The notes under the pieces are model-generated. The model was not told the DNA's origin. It made no database searches and worked only from the letters and a program-made list of their open reading frames with translations. A stretch of DNA of 64,000 nt from Aeriscardovia aeriphila (GTDB lineage Bacteria > Actinomycetota > Actinomycetes > Actinomycetales > Bifidobacteriaceae), in the NCBI GenBank assembly GCA_949290445.1, contig CASERW010000004.1, positions 1 through 64,000 on the forward strand, read 5' to 3'. Position numbers and translations under genes: made by a program. Below, piece by piece: positions 36,907 through 45,996 of this stretch. Position 1 is the first letter of the stretch. Each line of letters begins with the position of its first letter.

Positions 36907-37140
36907 AATTTCCCCTTCCCGGTGCGACAGCGCACCGTTGTATTTCAGCAGCATCGGTGAAATAACACTTCCACGCTACACCTAAATAGTTTCTGTGCGC
37001 AATTAATGTGTGGAGGCAAAGGCAAACTGCCCAGATTCACAGCACTAGCTCATCGACCGGTTCGAGAGCATAATTCTAATACTTGTCAGCTACTCACTCT
37101 GGGCGGGCGCCTGAGAAGTATTGGCGCAGGGCGGTCGGCG

Positions 37141-37213
37141 CGGGACGCGGGACGCGGGACGCAGGCGAGCAGCCACGCGAGGGCAGGCGGCCACACGCGC
37201 AGGCGGCCACACG
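37141..37213. repeat. GC-rich short tandem repeats
   Basis: CGGGACG occurs three times head to tail (37141-37161), and GCAGGCGGCCACACG occurs twice at 37183 and 37199. They lie in the 511-bp gap between the GH94 terminator and the orphan binding-protein start. No gene is supported in this gap. Confidence 0.7.
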
Positions 37214-37240
37214 GGTAGGCGGCGGCGTGCGGGCAGTGGC

Positions 37241-37272
37241 AAATAAAAAGCTCCCCGCCGAAGCGAGGAGCT
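37241..37272 (-). terminator. Rho-independent terminator of the GH94 gene
   Basis: AGCTCC pairs with GGAGCT around a GC-rich 12-base loop and is followed by TTTTTATTT on the minus strand, 146 bp beyond the GH94 stop. Confidence 0.75.
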
Positions 37273-37417
37273 GGAGAATTCTGATGAAGGTGAGCTCATC
37301 AGCTCATGAGGAAGATGCTCATCAGCTCACAAAGGACTGCAGCTGAAGCTGAGTCAAACCCGGGACCGGCTCACCGGTTGTACGAGGCAAACCGTGAACC
37401 GACGGGCGCGCTACAAT

Positions 37418-39955
37418 TTAGATTTCCACCTCCACCTTGACGGTCGAGCCAGGCTCGAAGTTACCCGAAATAACCGGAATCACGCGGCCGTTTGCCTCAT
37501 GCGAGACAGACGTTTCTGGCAATCTGGAGCCATTGACGCTCACACGAGGAGTGCCAGAAGCCTGCGACGTGCGATGCATGTGAATGTCATACGTCACAGA
37601 GCGATACTGACGCTGAACATGAACCTCAGGCAAACGCTCAGGCAAGTGAGGGTCGATTCCCAAGCCATCCAGCGTCGGGCGGATGCCGAGAATGTACTGG
37701 GAAATATTGAGGAAAGTCCAGGCAGCAGTACCCGTCAGCCAGGAGTTCTTACCCTCGCCAGGCTGGTACGCTTCAGGGCCAGCCACCATCTGGCAGTAAA
37801 CATAAGGCTCCGTCTTGTGAATCTCGGAAATCTCCTCCGTATTCGCAGGGCAGGTGCGCCAGTACACGTTGAAGGCTTCCTCATCATTGCCTGCAATAGC
37901 ATTAGCAATGCTGATCCACGGGTTATTGTGGCAGAACACGCCACCATTCTCCTTGTAACCACGAGGGTAGCTGGAGATTTCGCCCAGCTCGATGCGGTAG
38001 GTGGAGTAAGCAGGAGCCAAAATTGCAGTTCCCCACTTGCTCGTCAGAATATCCTTCGTCGAAGTGAGAGCTTGCTGAGCTTTGCCATCATTGAGGCCAA
38101 TTCCAGCCATCACGCACATGCCTTGAGGCTCAATGAAAATCTTGCCCTCGCTGTCAGAATCGCTACCTACAGGGCGAGAGTCAGCATCGTAGGCGCGCAG
38201 GAACCACTTGCCATCCCAGCCAGCAGATTCGACAGCATTATTCATGCTGATAATCTCCTGACGAACGTCACTCATCTCTTGAGCAACCTCAGTGGCATAC
38301 ATACCAGCAGCCTGACCATAATGCTGCAAAATTTGGACGTAGCGGCCAGCATAGAGAACAAACATGCCACCGATAAACACCGATTCAGCGACATTCTCTG
38401 GCTTATTCGACTTCACCGTCTGGAAGGACTCTCCTGGAGTTGCCGTGTAAGCATTCAAATTCAGGCAATCATTCCAATCTGCGCGGCCAATCAAAGGCAA
38501 ACCGTGAGGGCCCTTATGGCTCATGGTGAAGTTTACCGAGCGACGCAAATGCTCCAGCAGAGAGACTTCTGTACCTGGGGTGGAATCGAAAGTCACCTGT
38601 TCAGTGAGAATGCTCGAGTCACCTGTTTCTGCCAGGTAAGCGTAAGTGGAAGCCACAAGCCACAGAGGATCGTCGTTGAAGCCGCCACCAATGCCAGCGT
38701 TACCCTTCTTGGTCAGAGGCTGATACTGGTGCCATGCCGAACCATCAGGAAGCTGAGTGGAAGCGAGATCGAGAATGCGCTGGCGAGCGCGCTGAGGAAC
38801 CATGTGCACGAAGCCCAAGAGGTCCTGGTTGGAATCACGGAAGCCCATACCGCGGCCAATGCCCGACTCGTAGTAAGAAGCAGAACGAGAGAGGTTGAAG
38901 GTGATCATGCACTGGTACTGGTTCCAAATGTTGACCATACGGTCCACACGCTCGTCACCAGTCTGTGCGCTGTACACACCCAAACGCTCATCCCAGTAAT
39001 TCTTGAGCTTCCCAAATTCACTCTCCACAGCATCATCAGTGTTGAGCTGTGAGAAGAGTTCGCGAGCAGGAGCCTTATTGATCACTCCGTGGCGAGGATC
39101 ACCTTCCCACTTGTTTTCCACAGGAACCTCGACATAGCCCAACACGAAGATCAAGCTCGAGCTCTGCCCGGGCTTCAGCGTCAGGCTCACGCGAGGAGCA
39201 GCAATAGGAGACCACCCATGAGCATGAGTGTTGAAAGCATGGCCTTGGCTGATAGCTGCCGGGGTATCCCAGCCGTTGAACTGGCCCAGGAAGGTTGCAC
39301 GATCAGTGTCATAGCCTACGCTGCTGTGGTTGACGGCGAAGAATGCATAGTGGTTGCGGCGCTCTTTGTATTCCGTCTTGTGGTAAATGGTTATGGAATC
39401 ATCGGCAGTGGCAATCTCCACTTCTCCCGTAGAAAGGTTGCGCTGGAAGTTCGTGGAATCGTCGACAGCATCCCACAAGCACCATTCCACTGCACCGGTA
39501 ACGTCGATCTTCTTGACGCTGTCAGTCGTATTCGTGACGACGAGCTTGTTCACTTCGGCATTCTTATGCAAAGGCACGAAAGTGAGCAGATCAGTGGAAA
39601 TTCCCGCTTTACGAGCCAAGAAGCGCGTATAACCCAAACCGTGGTGGCATTCGTAGAAGTCAAGTGCAGTGCGAGTTGGCAAGAAGGTTGGGCTGAAAGT
39701 AAGTTCAGGAGTGCCATCCTCATTCATCACGCTGATGTAGTAGCTGCGAGAGCCGTTGTCGGTAGGAACTCCGTTATAGCGATAGCGTGTAATACGGCGC
39801 AATTTGGCATCGCGGTAGAAATCGTAGCCGCCACCTGTGTTGGAAATCAGGCCGAAGAAGGCTTCATTGCCCAGGTAGTTAATCCATGGAAGTGGCGTGG
39901 CAGGCGTGGTGATGACGTACTCGCGATGCTCGTCGTCAAAATGTCCGTACTTCAT
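37418..39955 (-). CDS. GH94 cellobiose-type phosphorylase
   Basis: Encodes 845 residues. It begins MKYGHFDDEHREYVITTPATPLPWINYLG, nearly the textbook start of cellobiose phosphorylases, and contains RGMGFRDSNQDLLG and the catalytic Asp in GRADWNDCLNLN. Such enzymes split a beta-1,4-glucoside with phosphate to glucose 1-phosphate and glucose, saving ATP. The protein is cytoplasmic. GGAG precedes the ATG at 39955. A TetR-type operator candidate lies ~105 bp upstream in the gap shared with the divergent TetR gene. Related GH94 enzymes differ in acceptor (cellobiose, cellodextrin, laminaribiose), so the exact substrate is open. Confidence 0.93.
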   Translation of the reverse strand: MKYGHFDDEHREYVITTPATPLPWINYLGNEAFFGLISNTGGGYDFYRDAKLRRITRYRYNGVPTDNGSRSYYISVMNEDGTPELTFSPTFLPTRTALDFYECHHGLGYTRFLARKAGISTDLLTFVPLHKNAEVNKLVVTNTTDSVKKIDVTGAVEWCLWDAVDDSTNFQRNLSTGEVEIATADDSITIYHKTEYKERRNHYAFFAVNHSSVGYDTDRATFLGQFNGWDTPAAISQGHAFNTHAHGWSPIAAPRVSLTLKPGQSSSLIFVLGYVEVPVENKWEGDPRHGVINKAPARELFSQLNTDDAVESEFGKLKNYWDERLGVYSAQTGDERVDRMVNIWNQYQCMITFNLSRSASYYESGIGRGMGFRDSNQDLLGFVHMVPQRARQRILDLASTQLPDGSAWHQYQPLTKKGNAGIGGGFNDDPLWLVASTYAYLAETGDSSILTEQVTFDSTPGTEVSLLEHLRRSVNFTMSHKGPHGLPLIGRADWNDCLNLNAYTATPGESFQTVKSNKPENVAESVFIGGMFVLYAGRYVQILQHYGQAAGMYATEVAQEMSDVRQEIISMNNAVESAGWDGKWFLRAYDADSRPVGSDSDSEGKIFIEPQGMCVMAGIGLNDGKAQQALTSTKDILTSKWGTAILAPAYSTYRIELGEISSYPRGYKENGGVFCHNNPWISIANAIAGNDEEAFNVYWRTCPANTEEISEIHKTEPYVYCQMVAGPEAYQPGEGKNSWLTGTAAWTFLNISQYILGIRPTLDGLGIDPHLPERLPEVHVQRQYRSVTYDIHMHRTSQASGTPRVSVNGSRLPETSVSHEANGRVIPVISGNFEPGSTVKVEVEI

Positions 39956-40059
39956 TGCGTATCTCCACTGTGAAGTGTGCGTGGAACTCTGCTTCGAGTT
40001 CCTGTGTCAATGTCAAACTGAAGCATCTTCGCTCAGTTCCTGTTTTTAGAATAGCACTG

Positions 40060-40081
40060 TTATTGATAAAGTTATAGATAA
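40060..40081. promoter_or_regulatory. 22-bp operator-like palindrome, GH94/TetR divergent region
   Basis: TTATTGAT-AAAGTT-ATAGATAA fits the pattern TTATYGAT-N6-ATCRATAA seen before four other units in this locus, with one mismatch in the right arm. It lies in the 301-bp gap between the GH94 and TetR genes. No gene lies in that gap. Confidence 0.72.
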
Positions 40082-40256
40082 GAAACTCGCAGATCGAGAA
40101 AACTTCTCGTTAGGACGCTGGCCTGGCTTTGGGTTTCGCACCTGCTTGTGCACACGAGTTTTCACACCCTCTCACACACACGAGTTTCCGCTGGTGAGTA
40201 GAGTAGAACTTAAATGCACAACGACCGTGCCAACCGCGATGCAGAGAGCTGAAACT

Positions 40257-41021
40257 ATGAGCATTCCCATCTGGAAAACTGTTCTTCACGAATACAGCAG
40301 CAAACCAGAACCCGCAAGGCTGCCGCCCGCAGACCCCAAACGCCGAAGGCTCAAACCCCACGAGCGTAAAGCTTTCATCATTCAAGCTGCCGCTGACATC
40401 ATCGCCCATAAAGGTTTCCAAAGCATGAGTATGCAGGATGTTGCCAACGAGATTGGCACATCGGAAGCAGCACTCTACCATTACGTTCACAGCAAGGATG
40501 AATTGCTCACTCTGGTTCTCGACCGCACGTATGAAAACCCAGAAGCAGACCACGCTACTTACGCAGAAGCCAGTGGCACAGACGTCGATGGCCACCGCTT
40601 CTTCTATTTCCCTCGCTCCTGCGTGAACCTGATCGGCTACAACATGTCCCGCCCGCAAATGGTGCGCATGTTCTCCCTGCTCAATGGTGAGTCGCTGAAC
40701 CCCAACCACCCCGCTCACGAATACTTTACTCAAAGGTACTTCAACAATTGGGCTTACTTCTCTCAGATCAATTGGGTTTTGCCTCAAGGTATGAGCCTGG
40801 ATGATTTCCACCACTTGTGGCGTTTGACCATGTCCGCAATGGATGGTCTGCAGTATCGCTGGTTCGCTGGCGAAATTGACAATCTGGGTGAAGAATGGCT
40901 GCATTTTTCCGACAACCTTTTCCCGCCCAAAGAGTGGAACCACCTGCTCGACCCTACTCTGTACACGCCTGAGGATGGCTGCTTGTCACACTTAGGCTTG
41001 CTGACGAGGGCCCAGAGCTAA
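40257..41021 (+). CDS. TetR-family transcriptional regulator
   Basis: Encodes 254 residues from the ATG at 40257; an upstream in-frame start is possible, but its residues are not TetR-like. The helix-turn-helix is at ~40-85 (RKAFIIQAAADIIAHKGFQSMSMQDVANEIGTSEAALYHYVHSKDELL). The C-terminal domain is helical with aromatic residues (YFNNWAYFSQINW, DGLQYRWFAGEID) suited to a sugar or other small ligand. It is divergent from GH94 and surrounded by glycosidase genes on the other strand. The shared 22-bp palindromes make it the best local candidate for regulator of the locus (inference). Confidence 0.9.
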   Translation: MSIPIWKTVLHEYSSKPEPARLPPADPKRRRLKPHERKAFIIQAAADIIAHKGFQSMSMQDVANEIGTSEAALYHYVHSKDELLTLVLDRTYENPEADHATYAEASGTDVDGHRFFYFPRSCVNLIGYNMSRPQMVRMFSLLNGESLNPNHPAHEYFTQRYFNNWAYFSQINWVLPQGMSLDDFHHLWRLTMSAMDGLQYRWFAGEIDNLGEEWLHFSDNLFPPKEWNHLLDPTLYTPEDGCLSHLGLLTRAQS

Positions 41022-41052
41022 CCTCGCTTCTTATGCCTCCAGATTATCAGCA

Positions 41053-41086
41053 CGAAAAACGGTGCAGCTGAAATTCAGCTGCACCG
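41053..41086 (-). terminator. Rho-independent terminator of the GH43 gene
   Basis: A perfect 13-bp stem (CGGTGCAGCTGAA with TTCAGCTGCACCG) is followed by TTTTT on the minus strand. It also lies 40 bp after the TetR stop and may work both ways. An AGATTATCA copy is at 41041. Confidence 0.88.
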
Positions 41087-41144
41087 CAAAGTCACTTGTT
41101 TATTTCACTGTGTTTATGTCACAGTGACAATCTCACAAGGCAAG

Positions 41145-42707
41145 CTACTCTTCAGAAACGTTGAAGGTAGCCTCTCCCTTGCCATGAGCAAAAGCAGAGA
41201 GCAAGGTGCCAGTAAAGCCGCCAGCTGAGGTTGCCGCAAAAATCTGGCAGGGAACAAAGCCCATCATCACGCACTCGCCCATCTTGCTCGGGTCAGAAGC
41301 GTAGAAACGATACCCATCTTCACTGCTATGCACTTGCAAGCGCAAACCTTCCGGATTGTTCAGTACAAAAGAGTGGCCATGGGCGATCAAGCCGTGATCA
41401 TTAGTGATGAGCTGAACCTTCTGGGTTTCTGTCGAGTACATGAGTTGAGCCCACACATCACGGTTCGCGTACACCGCAAGGCCCATCCAACCTTCGTCAA
41501 CAGGGCTCACCACATCCACAGTAAAGCTATCATCCATCTGAAGCTGGCGGCGACCAATGAGCCGAGGACCATGCTCAGCAGCGAAAACTTCACTGTAATT
41601 AAATGGCGCAGGTACAGCAGCATTGGCAGCAATACGGATCTGGGTCCCCACACCGCCGAAGTCAGAGTCGAAGCTGCCATCGCTGCTCGTTTCAGCCAAG
41701 CTCACGTGGAAGTGCTGGTCGCGGTCGACTCCAGGGCAGATCCAGTCGTGACGGGAGCTTTCGACGCAGCCGTTGTCAGCAGGGTCGACTTCGAAGGATT
41801 GGTCTTTGAGGTCTGGCCAGCCTTCTTCGTTCCACGTGAAACTGGAGAGGAAGGCTTCGCGGCCGAGGAAGCCTTGCTGAGGGTAGGAAGCGTTTGTTCT
41901 CAAGCCTAAGAACACCAGCAGGGAACGGTTCTCGTCCAGTGGAGCGAAATCTGCATGGCCGATGCACTGTGGCGAAAGATGAGTGGAACGGTTCGTCAGA
42001 ATTGGGTTATCCGGGTTGGCTTCATAGGGGCCGAACACTGCTTGAGAGCGAGCGATGCATTCCATGTGTCCAGCTTCGGTGCCACCCTCTGCCCACATGA
42101 GGTAGAAGGTGTTGCCGCGCTTGTACATATGCGGGCCTTCCGGGTTCGAGCCAGTGATACCACCGATGAGGAAGTGGCGCTCGCTCAGCAGGTGGGCAGT
42201 GTCTGGGTTGATGCGCGCTGCGTAGATTCCTGGCTTTTCACTGCCATTTCCTGCTTCGTTGCCGCAGATGTAAGCTTCGAATTCTCCTGACCCGCTTTCG
42301 TCTGCGTCGAGGAAGAGCAGGCTGGGGTCGATTCCTGGCCAGCCTTCGATCATCATAGGATCGCTCCACTGACCGTGCAGGTCGTGAGTGGTGAAGATCA
42401 TTGCGCCACGATTCACATCCGTGACGATCAGGTAGTAGGTGCCTGCATGGTAGCGAATTGTTGGCGCGTAGAAGCCTTGCGAATTACCCAGTGGCGTGTT
42501 GGTGAACTGCTCGGGGCGTGCCGCTACATGTGAGCAGAAGCTCCAAGTTTTGCCTTCGTCGAAGGATTCGTACACGGGTAGGCCTGGGAAATACTCAAAA
42601 GAGCTGAATGTGAGAACGTAGTGGCCTTTTTCTGCTTCGCAAATGCTGGGGTCAGGGTGGAAGCCGGGAACGATCAGCTTTGCTGAGCGCACGTTAAACA
42701 GTGTCAT
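41145..42707 (-). CDS. GH43 family beta-xylosidase/alpha-L-arabinofuranosidase
   Basis: Encodes 520 residues. The five-bladed propeller opens with LIVPGFHPDPSIC, whose second Asp is the general base. WPGIDPSLLF supplies the modulator Asp and GSNPEGPHMYKR the acid Glu. From about residue 330 a beta-sandwich typical of GH43 enzymes with this start follows. No signal peptide, so intracellular. AAGGAAAGG precedes the ATG at 42707. Between the start and the GH31 stop lies CCTCAT-N12-ATGAGG (42745-42768), a possible operator, but no TTATYGAT palindrome. It could remove arabinose or xylose branches from plant oligosaccharides. Confidence 0.9.
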   Translation of the reverse strand: MTLFNVRSAKLIVPGFHPDPSICEAEKGHYVLTFSSFEYFPGLPVYESFDEGKTWSFCSHVAARPEQFTNTPLGNSQGFYAPTIRYHAGTYYLIVTDVNRGAMIFTTHDLHGQWSDPMMIEGWPGIDPSLLFLDADESGSGEFEAYICGNEAGNGSEKPGIYAARINPDTAHLLSERHFLIGGITGSNPEGPHMYKRGNTFYLMWAEGGTEAGHMECIARSQAVFGPYEANPDNPILTNRSTHLSPQCIGHADFAPLDENRSLLVFLGLRTNASYPQQGFLGREAFLSSFTWNEEGWPDLKDQSFEVDPADNGCVESSRHDWICPGVDRDQHFHVSLAETSSDGSFDSDFGGVGTQIRIAANAAVPAPFNYSEVFAAEHGPRLIGRRQLQMDDSFTVDVVSPVDEGWMGLAVYANRDVWAQLMYSTETQKVQLITNDHGLIAHGHSFVLNNPEGLRLQVHSSEDGYRFYASDPSKMGECVMMGFVPCQIFAATSAGGFTGTLLSAFAHGKGEATFNVSEE

Positions 42708-42809
42708 AGTACCTTTCCTTTTCTCGCCGTCTTTGCCGAGGAAGCCTCATGTCTCCTTTGATATGAGGTACGAACTTTCCTAGATTGTCACAGCCCTGAG
42801 ACCTGGGCG

Positions 42810-42842
42810 AAGAAGAGAAGTAGCCCAGATGAACTACTTCTC
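42810..42842 (-). terminator. Probable terminator of the GH31 alpha-xylosidase gene
   Basis: GAGAAGTAG pairs with CTACTTCTC and is followed by TTCTTC on the minus strand, 72 bp after the stop. The U-tract is interrupted, so strength is uncertain. Confidence 0.5.
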
Positions 42843-42913
42843 CCCTTCGTTTGTACTTTCAATTTGTACTTTCACCAGTAATCTGAGCGCAGCACATCAA
42901 TAGCTCATGCTGA

Positions 42914-45052
42914 TCAGTAATCAACTGCCGGATGCTGCTCAGCGTAGCGGCGGCCCTCTTCAGCCGTTGCAATGCCACGAGCCTTGCACTGCTCGTCAAT
43001 ATCCTCCTCACTGAGCATCTTCAGGTCGGCACCTGGGCGGACGAGAAGAGGCAGAGTGTGGTAATCGAAGGTCTCGGTGTACCAGTGGCCTGGCTCATAG
43101 CTCTTACCGGTGAGCAGGTTGACCCAAGCCTCGCCAGCGTGGTCGCCACCAGCGTCAGGAACGTAGAAGCGAGCAACGCTATCCTCACGGAAAATCGGCG
43201 CTACCAGCAAGTCAGAACCCAGCATGTACTGCGTATCAATGTCCTCGCATGCAGGGTCATCCTGGAATTCCAATGCCATTGCGCGCATCATCGGAACACC
43301 CGTCTCATGTGTGATCTTCGCCTGAGAGGTGAGGTAAGGAACAAGACGCAACTTCAGGCGTGTAAACTCGCGGGACACCTCAACAGCTTCATCGCCAAAC
43401 AGCCACGGAACCTTGTAAGCGGTCGAACCATGGTAGCGAGAGTGAGAGGAAAGCAGGCCAAACTGCGTCCAGCGCTTGTAGATATCCTGCGTTGGCTTGT
43501 CCTCAAAGCCGGCGATATCGTGGCTCCAATAGCCGAAGCCAGACATACCGAAGGACAGACCTGCACGCAGCGATTCTGCCATTGCTGGGTAAGTGGAGTG
43601 GCAATCTCCTCCCCAATGAATCGGGAACTTCTGCGTGCCAGCAGTTGCAGAACGAGCGAAGAGAATGGCGTTTTCGCTGCCGTTGCGCTCTTGCATCACC
43701 TCGTACACTGCCTTGTTGTACAGGTAGGTGTAGTAGTTGTGCATCTTCACGGGGTCAGAGCCGTCGTAGTAGACGACATCCTCGGTTGGGATGCGCTCGC
43801 CGAAGTCCGTCTTGAAGCAGTCAACACCCTGGTCCATCAAGTGACGCAGCTGGTTCTTATACCATTCCACGGCTTGCGGATTGGTGAAGTCGACAATGGC
43901 CATACCAGCCTGCCAACGATCCCACTGCCATACCTGGCCGTTCGTGCGCTTGATGAAGTAACCCTTCTCTTGGCCTTCCTTGAACAGTGGGGACTTCTGT
44001 CCGATGTAGGAGTTAATCCACACGCAAGCCTTCACACCGCGCTCGTGCAAGTGGCGCAGCAGGCCTTCTGGGTCAGGGAACTTATCCTCATCCCACTGGA
44101 AGTTGCACCACTCCAGTTCCTTCATCCATCGGCAATCGAAGTGGAAGCAGGAGAGTGGAATGCCGCGGTCGAGCATGCCATCAACGAACTCCAACACCGT
44201 CTTTTCGTTGTAGTCGGTGGTGAAGGAGGTGGAAAGCCACAAGCCGAAGGTCCAGTCTGCCAGAAGTGGTGCGCGGCCAGTCAGTGCGGTGTAGTTGGTC
44301 AGAACGTCCTTCATGGAAGAGCCGCCGACCACCGAGTAGGTCATTTCTTGGTCTTCCAAGCTGAACTGGACGCGAGAAACACGCTCGGTAGCTACTTCGA
44401 ATTCGACGCGGCCAGGGTCCTGAACAAACAGGCCGTAATTGCGGTTGGACAGGTAGAACGGGATGTTCTTGTAGCTTTGGTCGGAGTCGGTTCCGCCATC
44501 GCGGTTCCAGATGATCACTTGCTGGCCGTTCTTCACAAAGTTGGTGAAGCGCTCGCCCATGCCGTAGATCTTCTCGTCAACGCCGAGGTCCATTTGGCCC
44601 AGAACATGCGTTTTGCCTTCTGGATCGGTGACCAGGCCCATGCTGCGGAAGCCAGAGTGTGCAATGCGCTTACCGTCATACTCATAACTAAAGTCGATGA
44701 CGTCACCCTTGCCAACGTGCAAGGTGAGCTTGCCGGAACGGTAGCGATACTCGTTGTCATCTTCTTCAATAACAACTGTGTTTTCTGGGTCCACGTCGAG
44801 CGGGAACTTCGGCTCCTTGCTGCGGTCGAGGGCATAATTCACCAAGCGCGTGGTGATGATGTTTTCACGGGGGCTGCTCACTTCAATGGTGAGAATGCCT
44901 CCATCCAAAGTCATGCCAGCGTTGCGAATAGGAGAATTGAAAGGCGCGAAGAGAACGAGTTTGTCTCCTTCACGGCGGGACGTATAGATATTGGCTGCGT
45001 ACTTTGCTTCGAAACCATCTTCGACAAGCCACTCACCATTGAGAAACTTCAT
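42914..45052 (-). CDS. GH31 alpha-xylosidase (YicI-like)
   Basis: Encodes 712 residues, close to 770 for E. coli YicI. The barrel has LADWTFGLWLSTSFTTDY, FHFDCRWM, KACVWINSYIGQKS and the nucleophile Asp in CFKTDFGERIP. IHWGGDCHSTYPAMAESLRAGLSFG and GYWSHDIAGFED follow. These match alpha-xylosidases, which release alpha-1,6-xylose from the non-reducing end of xyloglucan oligosaccharides or isoprimeverose. A TTATYGAT-type palindrome lies 53 bp upstream. It is the clearest indication that this locus deals with xyloglucan-like fragments. No signal peptide. Confidence 0.92.
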   Translation of the reverse strand: MKFLNGEWLVEDGFEAKYAANIYTSRREGDKLVLFAPFNSPIRNAGMTLDGGILTIEVSSPRENIITTRLVNYALDRSKEPKFPLDVDPENTVVIEEDDNEYRYRSGKLTLHVGKGDVIDFSYEYDGKRIAHSGFRSMGLVTDPEGKTHVLGQMDLGVDEKIYGMGERFTNFVKNGQQVIIWNRDGGTDSDQSYKNIPFYLSNRNYGLFVQDPGRVEFEVATERVSRVQFSLEDQEMTYSVVGGSSMKDVLTNYTALTGRAPLLADWTFGLWLSTSFTTDYNEKTVLEFVDGMLDRGIPLSCFHFDCRWMKELEWCNFQWDEDKFPDPEGLLRHLHERGVKACVWINSYIGQKSPLFKEGQEKGYFIKRTNGQVWQWDRWQAGMAIVDFTNPQAVEWYKNQLRHLMDQGVDCFKTDFGERIPTEDVVYYDGSDPVKMHNYYTYLYNKAVYEVMQERNGSENAILFARSATAGTQKFPIHWGGDCHSTYPAMAESLRAGLSFGMSGFGYWSHDIAGFEDKPTQDIYKRWTQFGLLSSHSRYHGSTAYKVPWLFGDEAVEVSREFTRLKLRLVPYLTSQAKITHETGVPMMRAMALEFQDDPACEDIDTQYMLGSDLLVAPIFREDSVARFYVPDAGGDHAGEAWVNLLTGKSYEPGHWYTETFDYHTLPLLVRPGADLKMLSEEDIDEQCKARGIATAEEGRRYAEQHPAVDY

Positions 45053-45104
45053 TTTTCCTCCTGCCCACAGGGCCGGTTACGGATGATTTATTCTTGCTAT
45101 CTTA

Positions 45105-45126
45105 CTATTGATAACTTAATCGATAA
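45105..45126. promoter_or_regulatory. 22-bp operator-like palindrome upstream of the alpha-xylosidase
   Basis: CTATTGAT-AACTTA-ATCGATAA fits TTATYGAT-N6-ATCRATAA with one mismatch at the first base. Confidence 0.72.
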
Positions 45127-45163
45127 AGAGAGAAACACGTTTCCCGGCGACGAAACACAATTA

Positions 45164-45194
45164 CTTGAGATTACCAGCGCTGATAATCTGAAGC
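45164..45194. repeat. Inverted pair of the AGATTATCA motif
   Basis: CTTGAGATTACCAGCG meets its mirror CTGATAATCTGAAG around an AGCGCT centre, giving an almost perfect palindrome at 45168-45189 between the acetyltransferase stop and the GH31 start. It shows that the interspersed motif extends to about 12 bases (AGATTATCAGCG). Confidence 0.7.
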
Positions 45195-45210
45195 GTTTCA
45201 GAGCCTGTGC

Positions 45211-45891
45211 CTACTGCTGAACAGGAAGCGTGCCGTTGGGGAAATCGGCAGGAACCTCACCCACCACATGAGCCGGGTTGCCCACAGCAATAGAGTTTGC
45301 AGGAATAGACTTCACCACAACTGCTCCAGCGCCGATAACGCAATTGTCACCAATGCTCACGCCTGGGCAGACGGTGACATTACCCCCAAACCACACATTG
45401 TTACCAATGCGAACGTCTGAATTATTCTGCCAGCCGTCCAAACGCGGGCCTGCAGCGACAGCATGGTTCGGCGTGTAAATAGAGCAGCGAGGCCCAATCA
45501 GGCAATCCTCACCGATGCTGACAGCACCGCCTCCCACGATGAGGAAATCCATGTTGATGAACGTGCGCTTGCCAATCTTCAAGCCCAAACCATAATCCAG
45601 GCGGATCGGAGGGCGAATGTCAACACCCTCCCCTGCCTCAGGTACGAGCTCATGGAAAAGCTTCATCGCATGCTCGTTATCGGTGAAGAAGGTACGGTTA
45701 ATTTCATCGCAGGTTGCTTGCGCTTCCCACGTCAGCTGCGGCAAAATGTCAGACTTGCGGTATTGCAACCATTCGTCGCCAAACACTTTGGCAACGTCAG
45801 GGTATTTATCCATCATTTCTTGCACGTAAGCGCTCGGAATATACTGCTCGTCATGCCATGCGCCTTGCGCCCTGCGATGTTCTTGAACCAT
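45211..45891 (-). CDS. Sugar O-acetyltransferase (LacA/Maa type, left-handed beta-helix)
   Basis: Encodes 226 residues: an N-terminal helical cap (~40-90, ILPQLTWEAQATCDEINRTFFTDNEHAMKLFHELVP) and hexapeptide repeats (~95-215: GLKIGKRTFINMDF, VSIGEDCLIGP, VRIGNNVWFGGNVTV, VSIGDNCVIGAGAVV). The catalytic His is in SIYTPNHAVA. Such enzymes transfer acetyl from CoA to galactosides or maltose. The family usually begins near the cap; here ~35 extra residues precede it. Its pairing with an adjacent esterase is odd, since one adds and the other may remove acetyl groups. Confidence 0.92.
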   Translation of the reverse strand: MVQEHRRAQGAWHDEQYIPSAYVQEMMDKYPDVAKVFGDEWLQYRKSDILPQLTWEAQATCDEINRTFFTDNEHAMKLFHELVPEAGEGVDIRPPIRLDYGLGLKIGKRTFINMDFLIVGGGAVSIGEDCLIGPRCSIYTPNHAVAAGPRLDGWQNNSDVRIGNNVWFGGNVTVCPGVSIGDNCVIGAGAVVVKSIPANSIAVGNPAHVVGEVPADFPNGTLPVQQ

Positions 45892-45996
45892 AGGATCACC
45901 TCTCGTGTGAAGTGGTTGCGAGTTGCTAGCTGCACGTTCGTAGCACCTTCAGAAAGCAGACTCACAACCCCTTCATTTCGTCATTACTCATTGCGT

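Noticed and set aside
37141-37213. Direct repeats considered as a CRISPR array
   Set aside because: Units are 7 or 15 bp, adjacent, with no spacers and no cas genes.
41828-41843. CGTTCCACGTGAAACT as a parS site
   Set aside because: Only 13 of 16 positions match, it is inside GH43 coding sequence, and similar 13/16 matches near 31562 and 32429 simply encode the FTW motif of the membrane proteins.
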